From contig JAPDRO010000001.1 in NCBI GenBank assembly GCA_030247885.1, forward strand, positions 2,764,031 through 2,828,030: a DNA stretch of 64,000 nt, read 5' to 3'. Position 1 is the first letter of the stretch. Each line of letters opens with the position of its first letter. The notes beneath the pieces were generated by a model. It ran no database searches and had not been told where the DNA came from. It saw only the letters and a list, made by a program, of their open reading frames with translations. Origin of the DNA: Taxawa tesnikishii (nom. ined.). Its lineage: Eukaryota; Ascomycota; Dothideomycetes; Dothideales. This document shows, in pieces, positions 34,044 to 45,955 of this stretch. Position numbers and translations under genes: made by a program.

Positions 34044-35918
34044 ATGGCGAGAGACAGCGATGTCCCTCAGCCGGGACCCGCACGTCTGGCCCCTGGTGCA
34101 GGACCCGATGAATGGCTTGAGGAGGCCAAGTGCTGCAGGTACCTCCCCGAAGCCGACATGAAGAAGCTGTGTGAGATAGTCAAGGAGCGTCTCATGGAAG
34201 GTATTCACCCCACAACTACAACGCCTTACTTCCTTCGTACACTGGTCTGACATCCCTCCCTGCCGCAGAATCCAACATCCAGCCCGTGAGGACCCCGGTG
34301 ACAGTTTGCGGCGATATCCATGGCCAGTTTTACGACCTCCTCGAGCTCTTCAATGTCGCTGGCGGCATGCCCGCTACCGCAGCAGCACCCACTGCTGCTC
34401 CCGAAGCCCAACCTACACCTGGACCTACCTCTCCGCTCCCGAAGACCATCACAGCCGCCGATATCGAGCCGCCCAGCCAGATCACCGACCCCCGCGCCAA
34501 GCGGAAGATGAAGCGACGGTTCCAGCGCGATAGCGCATATACTTCATCCGCCTCCGCTACATCTGCCGACGAAGCGGGCGATGACGGCGGCGACGAAGAC
34601 GACGAAGAGGAGGCTAGGGGCCGCATACGGAGTCGGAGCACTGGAGCTGCCGACCGAGGACCGGAGGACGACGACGACGATAGCACTGATAGTGGAGTTG
34701 GCGTGCGGTCACCACCAAGGAGTCCGGAGCAGACGAGGAGCAAGAAGAACAATAACAACAACGGGAAGCAGAATTTCGTCTTCTTGGGCGATTTCGTGGA
34801 TCGAGGGTACTTCAGCTTGGAGACGTTTACGCTGTTGATGTGCTTGAAGGCAAAGTAAGTGACATCTACATTTTGCAAGGTCCTGAGTACCATGCTGTGC
34901 CTGTTTAATTGCACTACCCGGCTCTGGACGGCACTTGTCGCAGTATCGGTAGCAAACGAGCGCAAAGACCATGGCATCAGTCGGTGGGATGGGTTCAGAG
35001 CGCTAAAGTTCGATGAAGACCCAAAGTGGGCAGAAGCTCGGCACTCGCATCTCTTCTGTACTAACTCACCATTTCCAGATTCCCCGACCGCGTAACTCTC
35101 GTTCGCGGCAACCACGAATCGCGCCAAATCACCCAAGTCTACGGCTTCTACGAAGAATGCCAGACCAAGTACGGCAACGCCTCGGTGTGGAAATCCTGCT
35201 GCCAAGTCTTCGATTTCCTCGCACTGGCTGCCATCGTCGACGGCAAAGTCCTGTGCGTGCACGGCGGATTGTCCCCAGAGATCCGTACGCTCGACCAAAT
35301 TCGCGTCGTGGCCCGCGCCCAGGAGATCCCGCACGAGGGCGCATTTTGTGATCTCGTGTGGAGCGATCCTGAGGAGGTTGAAACCTGGGCTGTCAGTCCG
35401 AGAGGGGCGGGGTGGTTGTTTGGTGATAAGGTTGCGAGTGAGGTGAGCGAGGATCTGTGTCTATTGCCCACGGTCCATATCGGCACGTTGGGAAGGAGCG
35501 GCGGTTGGTATGTAAGAACTATGACTGACACAACGCGCTATAGTTCAACCATGTCAATGGCCTCCAGCTCATCGCCCGCGCGCACCAACTTGTGAATGAG
35601 GGATACAAGGTAACTCCCCTCCCCCCCCCCCCCCCCCAATCCCTTCCTCTCCATTCCACGCCAGTTGCGTCTCGTCTCTTCTCTTTTCGCGCAAACCAGC
35701 CCAAACCGTGTTTAACTCCTACCCCAGTACCATTTCAAAAACCAAGACGTCGTAACCGTCTGGTCAGCCCCAAACTACTGCTACCGCTGCGGAAACGTCG
35801 CCTCCATCATGACGTTGGGGAGGACCTGGAACCGGATTTCACCATATTCAGCGCTGTGCCGGATCACCGGAGGGCCGTACCTGCTGGGAGGGGACGGACG
35901 GGTGAGTACTTCTTGTAA
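34044..35918 (+). CDS. PPG1: PPG1-type PP2A-like serine/threonine phosphatase with a large acidic insertion
   Basis: Catalytic subunit of the PP2A family (Ppg1, STRIPAK-like complexes in fungi). Five exons: 34044-34200, 34269-34854, 35079-35442, 35544-35609 and 35728-35918. Metal-binding motifs are present: GDIHGQ, GDFVDRG (usual GDYVDRG) and RGNHESRQ. Later blocks are [23 protein letters not shown], and [13 protein letters not shown]. The C-terminus [16 protein letters not shown] preserves the methylated PP2A-type YFL end. Between GGMP and NFVFLGD lies an extra stretch of roughly 130 residues, Pro/Ala-rich then Asp/Glu/Ser-rich ([29 protein letters not shown]), not present in canonical PPG1. 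Near 35812 one base appears missing (frame changes inside MTVGEDLEP-like sequence); with it the gene is 455 codons. Intron 4 carries a 17 C run. Confidence 0.9.
35615..35637. repeat. Poly-C tract in PPG1 intron 4
   Basis: CCCCT followed by 17 uninterrupted C, a few bases after the donor GTAACT. This length is unlikely to be read accurately by any method, so the true intron length is uncertain. Confidence 0.85.
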
Positions 35919-36466
35919 TCCAAGAGTGCAACCCTCACGAGGTCTACAAGACTGGGCGGATTTGGGAAAGGACCGAAAACTGAGAATGGGGTATTACGCG
36001 CAGCTTGCGCGGATGCCTGGTGCGTTCGAGGAGCTGGTCGAGAGGGATGGGACGTATCAGGGAAGAGCCTCCGGGAGAAGGTACTGATGGGGTCAGGTTC
36101 GCTTGTGTCTGAGGAACTCTGGAGTGATACGCCATAGTCACGCGCCCGAGGAAATTGGAGGGAGGTCGGATGCATGCGCAGCCATTCATCGCATTCAGGC
36201 GTTCTTTGGAAGCAGTCGCGCGGATGGTGGATGTCAGGAGTTGGGAGTTTCGACTCGATCGACATCCCGTTTTGGGAGGCTTGGAGTCGGACTGTATCAT
36301 ACCATGCGGACAGCACCGCCCTTCGTTGTCTGCGATTACGAATGCCAATGCCGATAAAAACCGCAACGGCAGGAACGTGCCTCTTAACCCATCTACCTTT
36401 CCGTGGTATCGGTTCCTCCTTCCCTCAGAATCTTACCACGTATTTCCCGACAGTCTGCCGCATCGT
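35919..36466. other. Convergent 3' flank, PPG1 and alcohol dehydrogenase
   Basis: About 550 bp between two stop codons. The open frames here are continuations of alternative frames of PPG1. Nothing else is seen. Confidence 0.5.
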
Positions 36467-37588
36467 TTAGCAAGTGCTCCCGAGTTTGAATGAGGGTGAA
36501 AAACCACCAACCTGCTCGAATTTCGCTAATATGTCATTCAGGTCCCCCAGCTTGATAACATGGATCTTCGGCGTCACCTGCCCTCGATCGACAAACCCAA
36601 TCGCCTCCAAGATATCTCCTCTTGTCCCCACCGCGGACCCAACAATTTTCACCCCTTGTTGATACAAACGAACGGGTGGAAGCTGAACGTCTGGTCAGGC
36701 GTCGGTATGCCCACACAGACAAACGTCCCCAGCGGCGCCACCGTCTGCAGCGCCGTCTGGTACGCCTTGATACTCCCCGCCGCCACCACGGCCGCAGAGA
36801 CACCATGCCCACCCGTCAAACTCTTGACATGCTGAGCTGCATCCTCGTGCTCGAGCACATTCACGAACACGTCCGCCCCGAGCTCGGCACAGTACTCCCT
36901 CTTCGCATCCCCGACATCGACCGCTACCACCCGATACCCCATCGCTTTCGCATACTGCACCGCGAACGCACCCACCCCGCCTCCAGCCCCCGAGACCAGG
37001 ACCCACTGGCCCGCGCGCGTTACAGACCTTCAGCGCCTTGTACGCCGTCACGCCTCCGCAGAGAATCGGCGCAATCTCCTCATCCGAGCAGCACGAGGGC
37101 AGACTGATCAGGTACCGCGACGGCACGAGCGCGTACTCGGCGAACGTACCATCCGCCGTCATGCCCGAGTTCTTCTGCTTCTGGCACCAGGTCTCGCCGC
37201 CGTCGGTCAGGCAGGTGGGACAGGTGCCGCACACGTCTCGGATCCAGGCGACGCCGACGCGTTGGCCGAGAGCCACTGAAGAAGGGGAATGGCGGAACCT
37301 AGGCGGACAACGTAGCCTACACCCTCGTGGCCTAGAATGTCATGAGTCGGACCCAGCTTCCCGGTTGCGAGGAGATGTCTGAACCGCAAACGCCTGTGAC
37401 GGAGAGTCTGAGGAGGATTTCCGATGGCCCGGGTTCGGGGATCGGAGCGGTTTTGAAGTCGAAGTGGAAGCCCTTGTCATCTCGCTATACAGAGAAGGAT
37501 TGTCCGTCAATGTTGCCTGTGGCGTGTGGAAGAGTGAAACACGTACGACGACTACTGCTATCCTGTGTTCTTTCGGGAGTTCTTCCAT
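36467..37588 (-). CDS. Zinc-dependent medium-chain alcohol dehydrogenase
   Basis: NAD-dependent primary alcohol/aldehyde interconversion (Adh1-like). Exon 1 (37547-37588, [14 protein letters not shown]) is joined over a 62 nt intron to [14 protein letters not shown]. The catalytic zinc ligands appear in GVCGSD and GHEG, and structural zinc cysteines in CGTCPTC with a following ETWC. The Rossmann motif is [16 protein letters not shown]. Later blocks are VGIPTPDQ and [18 protein letters not shown]. The frame breaks four times: GG 37371-37372, GGGG 37284-37287, CG tract 37012-37019 and CCCC 36653-36656, all shortened homopolymers or dinucleotides. With these corrected it closes to 355 codons, the usual size. 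As written it could not be translated. Confidence 0.85.
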
Positions 37589-38048
37589 GTTACAAACTGC
37601 AAGTCCAACGCTCCTAGATTATATGAGAGAGATGAGGTGAGCAAGAAAGCAACGTTGCGAACGACACGGTTCCTTTCTTCTTTGTGTGTATATTGATCAA
37701 GGAAAGACTGACGGAGAAGCATCGATATATATGAAGCATTATGTGTGTTAGTTACCTTTCCGGGGAGAACGACCCCACCCTGCCCACATTCCCCACAAAG
37801 CTCGCTTGGCAAGTTGCACTTCGGTTGTTGGTGTCGCTGCCGGTTATTTCAATGATTTGCCCCACCAAAAGAGGCACGTTGCAGTCGAGTAGATGTATAA
37901 GCGCTCAAAAGGAAGACCAAAATCAGGACAATCAGTTCGCAGAGATACCGATTGAGAAGTCCAACACCAACCAGAAACCTAGCATCAACCACGATCCCGC
38001 AATCAGGACACTTCCCAATAAGGGCAACATGCCAAAGACCTACCCCAA
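37589..38048. other. Intergenic region
   Basis: Promoter of the alcohol dehydrogenase and 3' flank of the aldolase gene. No gene, RNA or repeat recognised. Confidence 0.5.
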
Positions 38049-39028
38049 CTACAGCAGGAATGATCCTCCCGTCTTCGCGACCTGCTCATCGTAGTAACCT
38101 TGGAAGGCCAACCACCCCTTGTCCGGCCCACCGACCTGTTTGGCCGCATACTCGGCCTCCTCCTCATCGATCATAATCTTGCTCCTCCCACTGCCCGCAC
38201 TCGCCGCATCCGCCAACAGCTGCGCATGACACGTCTTATCCATACTGATGAACCAAAACGCGGCCTCGTCGACGCTCTGCCCCACCGTGAGCAAGCCGTG
38301 GTTCTGCAAGATGACCGCTTTGCCATCCCCCAACGCCTTGCCGATGCGGTATCCTTCCTCGCTATCGAGCACGACGCCGCGGAAGTCATTGTACACAGCA
38401 TGCGATTTGTAAAAGCGCAGGGCGTCTTGCGTCATCATGTCCAACTCGCGCCCAAAGACCGACCAGGCCTTGCCGTACACGCTGTGGGCATGGCAGGCGG
38501 CGTGCACGTCCGGCCGCATCTTGTGGATCGCCGAGTGGATGGCGAAGGCGGCCGCGTTGATGGGTTCGTCGCCCTCGACCACGTTGCCATCTTCGTCGAC
38601 TAGGATCAAGTCCGAGACTCTGATTTGCGAAAAGTGCGCGCTGAGTGGGTTAAGCCCTGTCTCTACTGTTAAAAAAACTTCCTGCCCAGTTCACAATCGT
38701 GGTTTTGGTTTAGTCACCCGATGGGTAAGGGGCACGCACAGAAATGATCGGTAAGGATAGGATCCCGAACAGAGATGTGTCCCGCTACGCCCTCGTCGAA
38801 GCCTCGGTCCGCGAAGATGCGGAACGCGGCCGCGAGGTGCTGTTTCCGGTACAAGCGTTCTTCTTCCAACTTCTCGAACTTGGGATATTGTCGGATCTTG
38901 AGCGTCTTGCCCGTCTTTGTCTTTCCAATGACTTGGACCTGTGTCGGCTCTGCCGGTCTCTCTACGCCATTATGCTTCTTTGCGTCAGACACTGCTGAAG
39001 ATTCGAGGACTGCGACTGAGGGAGCCAT
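38049..39028 (-). CDS. Class II aldolase/adducin-fold protein
   Basis: Zinc-dependent aldolase/epimerase fold, substrate unassigned. Two exons, 38740-39028 and 38049-38656, split by an 83 nt intron (GTGCGT..GAGACAG), give 298 residues with an intact frame. Start MAPSVAVLES. Fold signatures: FADRGFDEGVAGHISVRDP near residue 75, the metal-binding HAHSVYGKAW (His-x-His), and the later ILQNHGLLTVGQ that supplies a third histidine. This is the fungal adducin-like subgroup that lacks the extra adducin tail. The ATG at 39028 is preferred over an upstream in-frame ATG because the family N-terminus begins near here. Confidence 0.88.
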
Positions 39029-39636
39029 AGTTGCCGTGTCTTTCAAAGTCCGGTAAATCTGTCGGGATGGGGAAGGATTGGGCGGAAGCGAGTCAAGGTC
39101 AAGAAACGTGACTCTCAAAGGCAATAACAGGTCAGGCAGGTAGAGGCTATTCCTTCAGAAAGATCTGGTAGGTAAAGGGGAGAACAAGATGAGGTTCTGG
39201 ATGGGGAGAAGTGATTTACTTGAGGACTTGGGGTCTGAAACGTGAAGAGCGGAATGAACAAGTACTGTAGGTCGAGTGATTTTATTGTCCCCCCGGGTTT
39301 AAGGTGATCAACAGACTCTCATCTCCATGCGTGGCGACGCCGCCCGGGAGCGGGGTTGAAGCTGGAGTATTTATATGCCGACATTGCCGAATGCATACAT
39401 CCTTCCGTGATAGCTCCCAATAGCATGCTCAGGGTCATCACGTTGAACAAACGCGAGTATCGCACCTTTCGAAGGAACCTACGAAGTAGATTAAATTTAT
39501 CGCTGACCGCTGTCCAGAGATACGCGACCGAAGACTTAGGAAACGTTTAGACACTAAAGATGCCCGAAACCTCAGGACAGAAGGGGTGCTCCTACCGGCA
39601 ATACACAACACTGAACAGGCTTAGTCCGCGGTCCCT
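39029..39636. other. Intergenic region
   Basis: Aldolase promoter and MFS 3' flank, somewhat AT-richer from about 39480. A short + strand frame (39356-39550) has no recognisable content. Confidence 0.5.
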
Positions 39637-41192
39637 CTACTCCGTCCTCTTCGTTGTCCTAGACAGGCCAATCCAACATCCCAGCATAACGGCAAAGAGC
39701 GCAATACACACAGGATGCAACACAAAGGTGCCCACAGCCTGAGCCAAGAGACCAGTAGTGAACGGAGCCACCGCACCACCGCTGCTTCCCGCCGAAGACA
39801 TGAAAGCCAGAGATGTCATTTGAATGTTTGCCGGTACAGCCCTGACGAACACTGTCGTGAAGCAAGGATACACGGGACCCAACAGCAGTCCTAAGAACCC
39901 AACCGCAACAGCATCTCCGATGACGTTCGGAACGAACCAGATCAGCAGCTGGAAGGCGATGGAACCGGCGACTAGGAAATAGACGAAACGCTTCTCGCCG
40001 ATCTTGAGCGCGGCGTGTGAGAGCACGAAACGTCCGAGCGTGATTCCGCCCCAGAAGCCGGATGTCACGTATCCGACCTTGGACGGATCGCCGCCGCGGT
40101 AGCTGATGAGGTATGAGATGACCCATCCGGAGATGGAAACCTCGGCGCCCTGGTACGCGAAGAGAAACAAGGCGCCGATGAAGGTGCTCTTGTTCTCGAG
40201 CGCGCTTGAGCAGCTGCAACTTCGATGGCTCCCCGTTCTCCGAGGCCCGTTGTCGGCTCGCCAGCCTTTCCAGGCTCACGGAGAACTTGCTTGTAGGCTC
40301 CTGTTCGTAGCCTCGGTACGCCCAGGCCGCGAACGCGAAGCACACGACTCGGATTGCGAGCGTAATGAGGTAGAAACGCGACCATCGAATGCCATGCGAT
40401 GCCAACGCCGTCGCCATGATCGGCCCAACGATGCCTCCGATCCCGTACGAGCCGTGCGCTGCCCCAAGGATGACGGTCGAATTGGCCAAGTTGGCGCAGA
40501 AGATATTGTTCAGTGCGAGGTTGAGCGCGTAGCCCAGTCCAAGGAGCAGGAATGCGGCGACCACGGCTCCGAAGGGCGGAGTGCAGACTATCATGATGTA
40601 GCCGGCGATCATGATGGTTTCGGAGAGCATGAGGCTGCGAGCGCGGCCCAGTTTGGCGAGGATGCTGTCGGTAGCGAAGGCCGTGAGAATGAAACCTACG
40701 GCGTTGGTCACGAAGATCAAAGAGACTATGGCGTAGCCGATGTGGTAGTCTTCCTCCATGTATGGAATTAGCGCGCCCGGTGCTTCACGTCGTCAGCCCG
40801 CGTTCTGTTTGATCGTCAAGAAATTCGTGGCCTACCCGCGTCGTTCATCCCATTCCCGAAATACGTCACACAAGCACAAAGCACCCTCCACTTGTTCGTC
40901 GATGGATAGGACCAACTGGGTACGACAACCGTTGCTGTGTGCTCTTGCGGAGTCGAGGGGTAGCTGGATTCCAACTCGTTAGGAGTTTTTGGTGTCTGAG
41001 CCTCAGCCGCCGCTGGTGTTTGCGTCTCGTGTGGCGTGTGGGCTCCTGCTGGTAGGATTGCATGGTTGTAGGGTTTGCGTACTATACGGACTTCCTGGGG
41101 AAATTGTAGTTGTCAACTTCGATTGGTGCGGGTGCTATGGCGTCCTTCTTATGAGCTGCTGGAGGAGATGTGATGCTTGGGGTGGAAGTCAT
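39637..41192 (-). CDS. Major facilitator superfamily transporter, fucose-permease-like (12 helices)
   Basis: Sugar or small-solute transporter of the fungal FucP-like subgroup. Exon 1 (40836-41192) begins MTSTPSITSPPAAHKKDA and ends at the subgroup signature VTYFGNGMNDA. A 53 nt intron with branch GCTGAC and an unusual AAG acceptor joins to PGALIPYMEEDYHIGYA. Helices follow, including IVSLIFVTNAVGFILTAFAT, ILGAAHGSYGIGGIVGP and VISYLISYRGGDPSKVGY; the last half holds PVYPCFTTVFVRAVP. The frame breaks twice: GGGG at 41097-41100 (one base short) and a CG tract at about 40198-40205 (two bases short). Corrected length is 501 residues. Confidence 0.83.
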
Positions 41193-41979
41193 CTCTAACC
41201 CTGCTGCGAATGCGTAGCTAGCCATGGTGCAGGATGCAATCGGCGTGTAGGTCTCCTGTTTACTTTGTGTAATCTCAATGAGGCTGGGAGTTCGATAATG
41301 AAGATGGGTGATTCATGGACAGAGCACAAGGAGAGGGTATATATCAGCCATAACTACAGTGCAGACGAACGGAAAAGATGAACCCTTCCATTACAAATCC
41401 ATAGTGAAGACAACTCGCCGACCTACCTCACCGTGACTCCCTGAGTCACCGGCGGTTGCGACGAATCTGGCAGAGCCGCCGACCCGCCTTGAGGATCAAC
41501 AGACGTACTGTAGTAGCATTTGTTCCTCTGTCAGCTATTGGTTATCGCCATGAAAAGTTGCGCGAGGAGGAGATGATGGGCGTTGAAACATGTAAGAGGA
41601 GTTTCGGTCAGCGGGGATTATTAAATGGGAAGGTTTCTCCGAAATTGATCTCGGCCAGCGAACAAGGAAGCTATCTCCGACAGCGTGTCTGGTCCTGACT
41701 ACCCTGCTCTCTTACCTACCTACAGCAATTTGACGACGCTCTGACCCAGCTGTCTTTGTCTCTCGCCGGATCTACAAGATGCTTAGACTGGGGGATGCGA
41801 TTGTCTAACGTTCACGGCCGAAGTGCGCGTCCAGCCAGTGTCTACTTCCCTTTGGTACGTTCCCCACAAGTTCTTCCTCGTCATCTCTTCGTGAACATGC
41901 GGATCTAGAGTCTGACGAAACGAGGTCTCAGGCACGCCTTTTGGATGTAGCATCGGGAAATCATGCACGATCGGCATGA
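41193..41979. other. Intergenic region next to the HET fragment
   Basis: MFS promoter on the left. The right part may hold the decayed upstream half of the HET gene, but I could not align it to the family. Nothing else is seen. Confidence 0.4.
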
Positions 41980-41982
41980 GTG

Positions 41983-42223
41983 AAATGCAAGGATCACTTC
42001 GGCCGCTTCGTAGGCTTGAGCTATTGTCGGGGAGTCTTTGTTACGATACACGCAAATTTAGCTAAGCATATCGAAACTATCCAGCCTGACGTGCTTCGAA
42101 AGACCTTGCGTGATGCAATTCACGTCACCAGAAAATCAGGAGTCCGGTTCTTGTGGGTTGATGCACTGTGCATTGCACAGGACGACAAGCGCGACCGGGA
42201 TATCGAAGCGGCGAAGATGCATC
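41983..42223 (+). pseudogene. HET-domain fragment (heterokaryon incompatibility), truncated
   Basis: About 80 residues match the core of the fungal HET domain: GLSYCRG (family ..LSYCWG), FVTIHANLAKHIETIQ, LRKTLRDAIHVTRKSG and RFLWVDALCIAQDD. It stops at EAAKM, after which the frame enters the 3' end of the oppositely oriented CSC1 gene. No start codon or upstream exon was found. The invariant Trp of YCWG is Arg here. Full-length HET proteins are several hundred residues, so this is a remnant. It may reflect a transfer or rearrangement that placed the CSC1 tail against it. Confidence 0.65.
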
Positions 42224-42260
42224 TGAAAACATACACACGACACTCATCACACCAATCCTC

Positions 42261-45200
42261 TCAGAACTCCACCCTTTCCTCCCAAACCGGCGCGCCCTTG
42301 ACATCCCTCTGGTCCCATTCAACCCTCGCTTTCTCATCGAACTTCGCCCCCTCATCCGTAATCTCCACCCCCACCGCCTTCAGAACCTTCTCGCACTCCT
42401 CGACCTCTTGCCGACTCACTCCCACCTCATCTCTAGCAAACCACAACTTCGGCGGCTTGACGGTGATGGCAGGATGATGATATGCGTGCTTGATGGTCTC
42501 TTCTGCCAGCTTTGGCGTCGGCTTGCCGGGGAACGCGTCCCAGAGCTGCCGCCGTATACCGGGATAGTTCGACCTGGATCCGTTGAAGAGGAAAGGAGCA
42601 AAAACCACCGCGCTTCCAGTGGTTGACGACTTTGTCCGTGGGCGTGTTTTCGTTGCGAGTGTTGGGTGCTCGGGGCTGGATGTCGTTGGTGCGGCCGTCG
42701 ACTGGGGCTGCGCCTAATTATCGAGTCAGTAGTGTATCGATTTTAAGACGCGTCCAATAAGCTCACCTTCGTCGCTCGCTCGCGCAAGAGCTTCTTCCTC
42801 GTGTTCGGCCATAAGCTCGTCTGATAGCGTGTTCGTGAGTGGTGTGAGCACCATGTTGAGGTAGGTCTGATAGATGATTGTCAGGATGAGGAGGAGAACC
42901 ATGAGAGCCGTCGGTCCTTGGGCGCCGCGGGCTGCCATGAGGCCTATCAAGCAGAGCTCGGATAGGTAGACGCCCGTGGCGAGGTGCTGCATCGCGCGGC
43001 CGTAGGCGTCGCCTTTCGTGTCGACGGTCATGGTGAGGACGTAGAATACGTTGTAGCGGAAGGCTGTGTGAAAGTGACGTAAGCAGACGGTTACTGGCTG
43101 ACATTGACGCCGACGAGAATGGGTTTTCCAGGTCGAAACTTACCTAGGTAAAGGAAGTATATGCCGAGGGTGGCGAATCCGAGGACCAGGGGAGCAATAC
43201 ACGAGTATGAGATCGCTGTGGCGGTTAGCTACTATTATTACAGGTTGAACTGAACGAAGTGCATACCGATGACGGCGAACAAGGTGAACTTAGGATACGT
43301 GTCACCCCAGCTTAAGCCGGAAAGTGTGATCCAACGTTCGAACTTCTTGCGAGGAGAGGTGTCCAGATACGGCGACGCAATGTTGAAGATCAGAAACGGA
43401 GCGACCTGGAATATGGTCGAAGCGGTCACAGCCACACCCTGGAGGACGAAAAATGATAAGTAGAAGGTGGACGCTTTGGGAAGGTTTTCCGCGAGAAGCG
43501 TTGGAGCTTGAGTCGGATCCTGCAAGATTTGCTCTACTTGTGCGTCAGTTGCTTCCGAAACGTCATCTTGACAGGACGCACTCACTGGCAACTGAAGCCG
43601 CTCCGGAACTGAACGTGGTGATTAAAAAGACTTGAACGACTTGGAAAGCGAAATACCATCCTTGCGTTCTCAGCTCCACCTGCGACAGTGTGACGGAACC
43701 AGCTTTTCTGGCAGTGACTGATCGAATATCAGTCCGTACTCTTGATCGCACCTCGGATGAAACTCACATCGACAGATGATAGGCACGAGCGCCAAAAGTG
43801 CAGAGATGAGTATGGTAGGAAGCAGGCCACTAACGACACCACCTGCTGACGGAGGCAGTTTGGCGAGGAAGCTCAGCGGAGGAAAGTTTTGCGCCAGGCT
43901 GTCGATGTCTGCAAGAGATCCAACAAGGCCGACTGGGATGGACCAGAAAATGATTAAGAGGACGATGACCGTATTCGCGATGATCGTTCGAATCCAACGT
44001 TCCGGCTTGCTGATGGCCAGGTTTGCCCAAATGATCTCATTCGGAGACGCGATACTAATACAAGCTGGTTCCATGTTGCCTGGCTGTCTCCAGAACGGCT
44101 CGGAGTACGCTGCTTGTGCTGCACGTTGAGTCTCAAATTCGACAAAGAGAGCCGGAAGTAGTTTCACATTTCGGTCAACATGTCGTTCCTGCAGAAACTG
44201 GACTTGAGGAACCAACGTCTTGAGCTGATCACGGTAGTACTCGATGGTGTCGATCTTCCTGCCCAGTAGAGGGATCACGCGCTTATAAGGTCTCTCTTTC
44301 TGCGCTACCCATTTCCCGGTGGCAGTACCTGCGCGCTCCGGATCGTCGGAAAAATGCTTCTCTCCCTTTAGATGCTTCTTAGTTGCAATGGTGGACAGCT
44401 TGATCTCGGCATCCTCCAGGCTCATCGCGGTATCCTTCATGGTGTTCACGAGTGCCTCGAGTTCGGTGCAATCGGTAGCAGTCCAGACACGCTTGACTCC
44501 TTGAAAGTCAGCTTTGATCCATCGCTCATGGCGGAACTCTTCCGGGACGCCTGTAAAGAGCACCACACGGGTAGAGATCCGGGAAACGTTCCGTGGGGTA
44601 GTCAGGTAAGCCTGCCGAAGGTTGATGTAGTAGATGGTCTCCCTGGTGATGATGTACATAACGAATCCTGTAGTTATCTGAATCAGCCATGCGTCCATGA
44701 AGTATGCTAAAACTAGAAACAACCCACCAAGGAAGATCCACGAACACACAGCATGCCACCAGTACTGATTGGGATCAGAGACATTGCTGAAAGTGAATTG
44801 ATCCAGTTCAGACTGGCCGCCTCCACCCTTGGAATTGACCCAAAGCAGGACGACCCAAGTAATGACAGTGCCCACGAGACAGATCAGACTGATCATGCGG
44901 AAGTAACGAATGAACAAATAATTATCGAGAGATTGATGGTTCAGCGTAAACTCATCTGGCAATTTGCGGAATTCGGAGATCCAGTTGAACATGCCAAATG
45001 CTGGCTTGGGCGTTTTCTCGCTGATACCTATTTAGCAGCCTTGTGGTCGGATGGTATGGGCATTACTTACTCTTCTTTCAGCACATCGAGGAAGGTCCGG
45101 GGAGCGTACACGCGGTGTTGCTTTTGTCGTAGATACAGAAAGGCGAGAATCATGGGAATGGAGATGATGAGCAATGGCACGATGGTGGAGATGAGTTTCA

Positions 45201-45375
45201 TGTAGCCTGCTGAGCCGCCACGGTTCTCGCCTTCTTGCTGAATGCCTTCTCTAGAAGTCAGTACAGCAGTGCTTTCGACATCCTGGCTTGCTTAACCGAG
45301 CTCACCGATCATGTTGCCCGCATGCAAGAGCTGGTACTGGGCAGCTGCCAATACGTCCTGTTTGTAAGAGGCCAT
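42261..45375 (-). CDS. CSC1: CSC1/TMEM63-type osmosensitive calcium-permeable cation channel
   Basis: Plasma-membrane hyperosmolality-gated channel of the OSCA/TMEM63 family. Eight exons: 45306-45375, 45071-45248, 43768-45020, 43586-43717, 43267-43533, 43144-43215, 42767-43063 and 42261-42713, with 47-80 nt introns in consistent phases. The N-terminal helix is STIVPLLIISIPMILAFLY, followed by APRTFLDVL, LNHQSLDNYLFIRYFR and the cytosolic domain with EIIWANL. Pore-region segments include AFQVVQVFLITTFSS and PTLLAENLPKASTFYLS. Near 42600-42604 an AAAAA run (TTTTT in sense) is two bases short; restoring it gives 908 codons, normal for the family. The first exon (MASYKQDVLAAAQYQLLHAG) is the least certain part; an additional upstream exon cannot be excluded. 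It is the last core gene before the RIP block. Confidence 0.86.
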
Positions 45376-45830
45376 GATGACTGTCATGCGTGCGTGTTTG
45401 TTACAACGACAAGATGGCACCTTTACAGAAGTGGTGGAAAAACATGGATCTCTTCCAAGAAATCCTCCCGTCGCGTTCGCGCTGGTGACGGGACATGACG
45501 CAACTAGGCTGAGCCGCGTGCACTGCCTGGGAAGGGGCTGCCAAGGCCTGACACGGCAGGATCAGTCGCTATGAAGCTGGTATATGCGGCATACATCTTG
45601 TAGAATATCAAGACAAATATGGATGCGAACCAACGAGGAGAAGACTTTCCAGGATGAGTTTAGCAGCGCATCGCCAAAGGGGCCTATCTCTTCCGAGGTT
45701 GACATGTCGGATGTGTTTTAGTTTAAGCTAATCCGGTTAGCGCACGAAACGAAATCCGAGACAAACCGGTATCCGTCGCCAACTTACTAATTCCTGCCTT
45801 ACTCTACAAAATTAACCTTAAGTATTTTTT
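45376..45830. other. CSC1 upstream region and transition to AT-rich DNA
   Basis: Normal composition until about 45790, then an abrupt switch to TA-rich sequence. A minus-strand open reading from ATG 45705 (MSTSEEIGPFGDALLNSSW) followed by a hydrophobic stretch in another frame might be an extra CSC1 exon or a separate small gene, but neither is supported well. Confidence 0.35.
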
Positions 45831-45955
45831 AAATAGAAGTTCTAATTAGAAGCTATTAATTATATAAAGAAGTTTAATAGTATTATAAGCTATTAATAAG
45901 TAAAAGATATATACTTTATAACTTATATTAAAACTACTAATATACTTAAGTTATA

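Noticed and set aside
34855-35078. 224 nt PPG1 intron as a fourth introner-like element
   Set aside because: Only a weak resemblance to the CTTGCCGCA block and no hit to the other block; spacing not conserved.
35809-36087. 92-codon frame starting inside PPG1
   Set aside because: It is the uncorrected reading of PPG1 exon 5 after the frame break.
45376-45705. Extra upstream exon of CSC1 (MSTSEEIGPFGDALL...)
   Set aside because: A frame break and no splice pair that joins it to the supported first exon.
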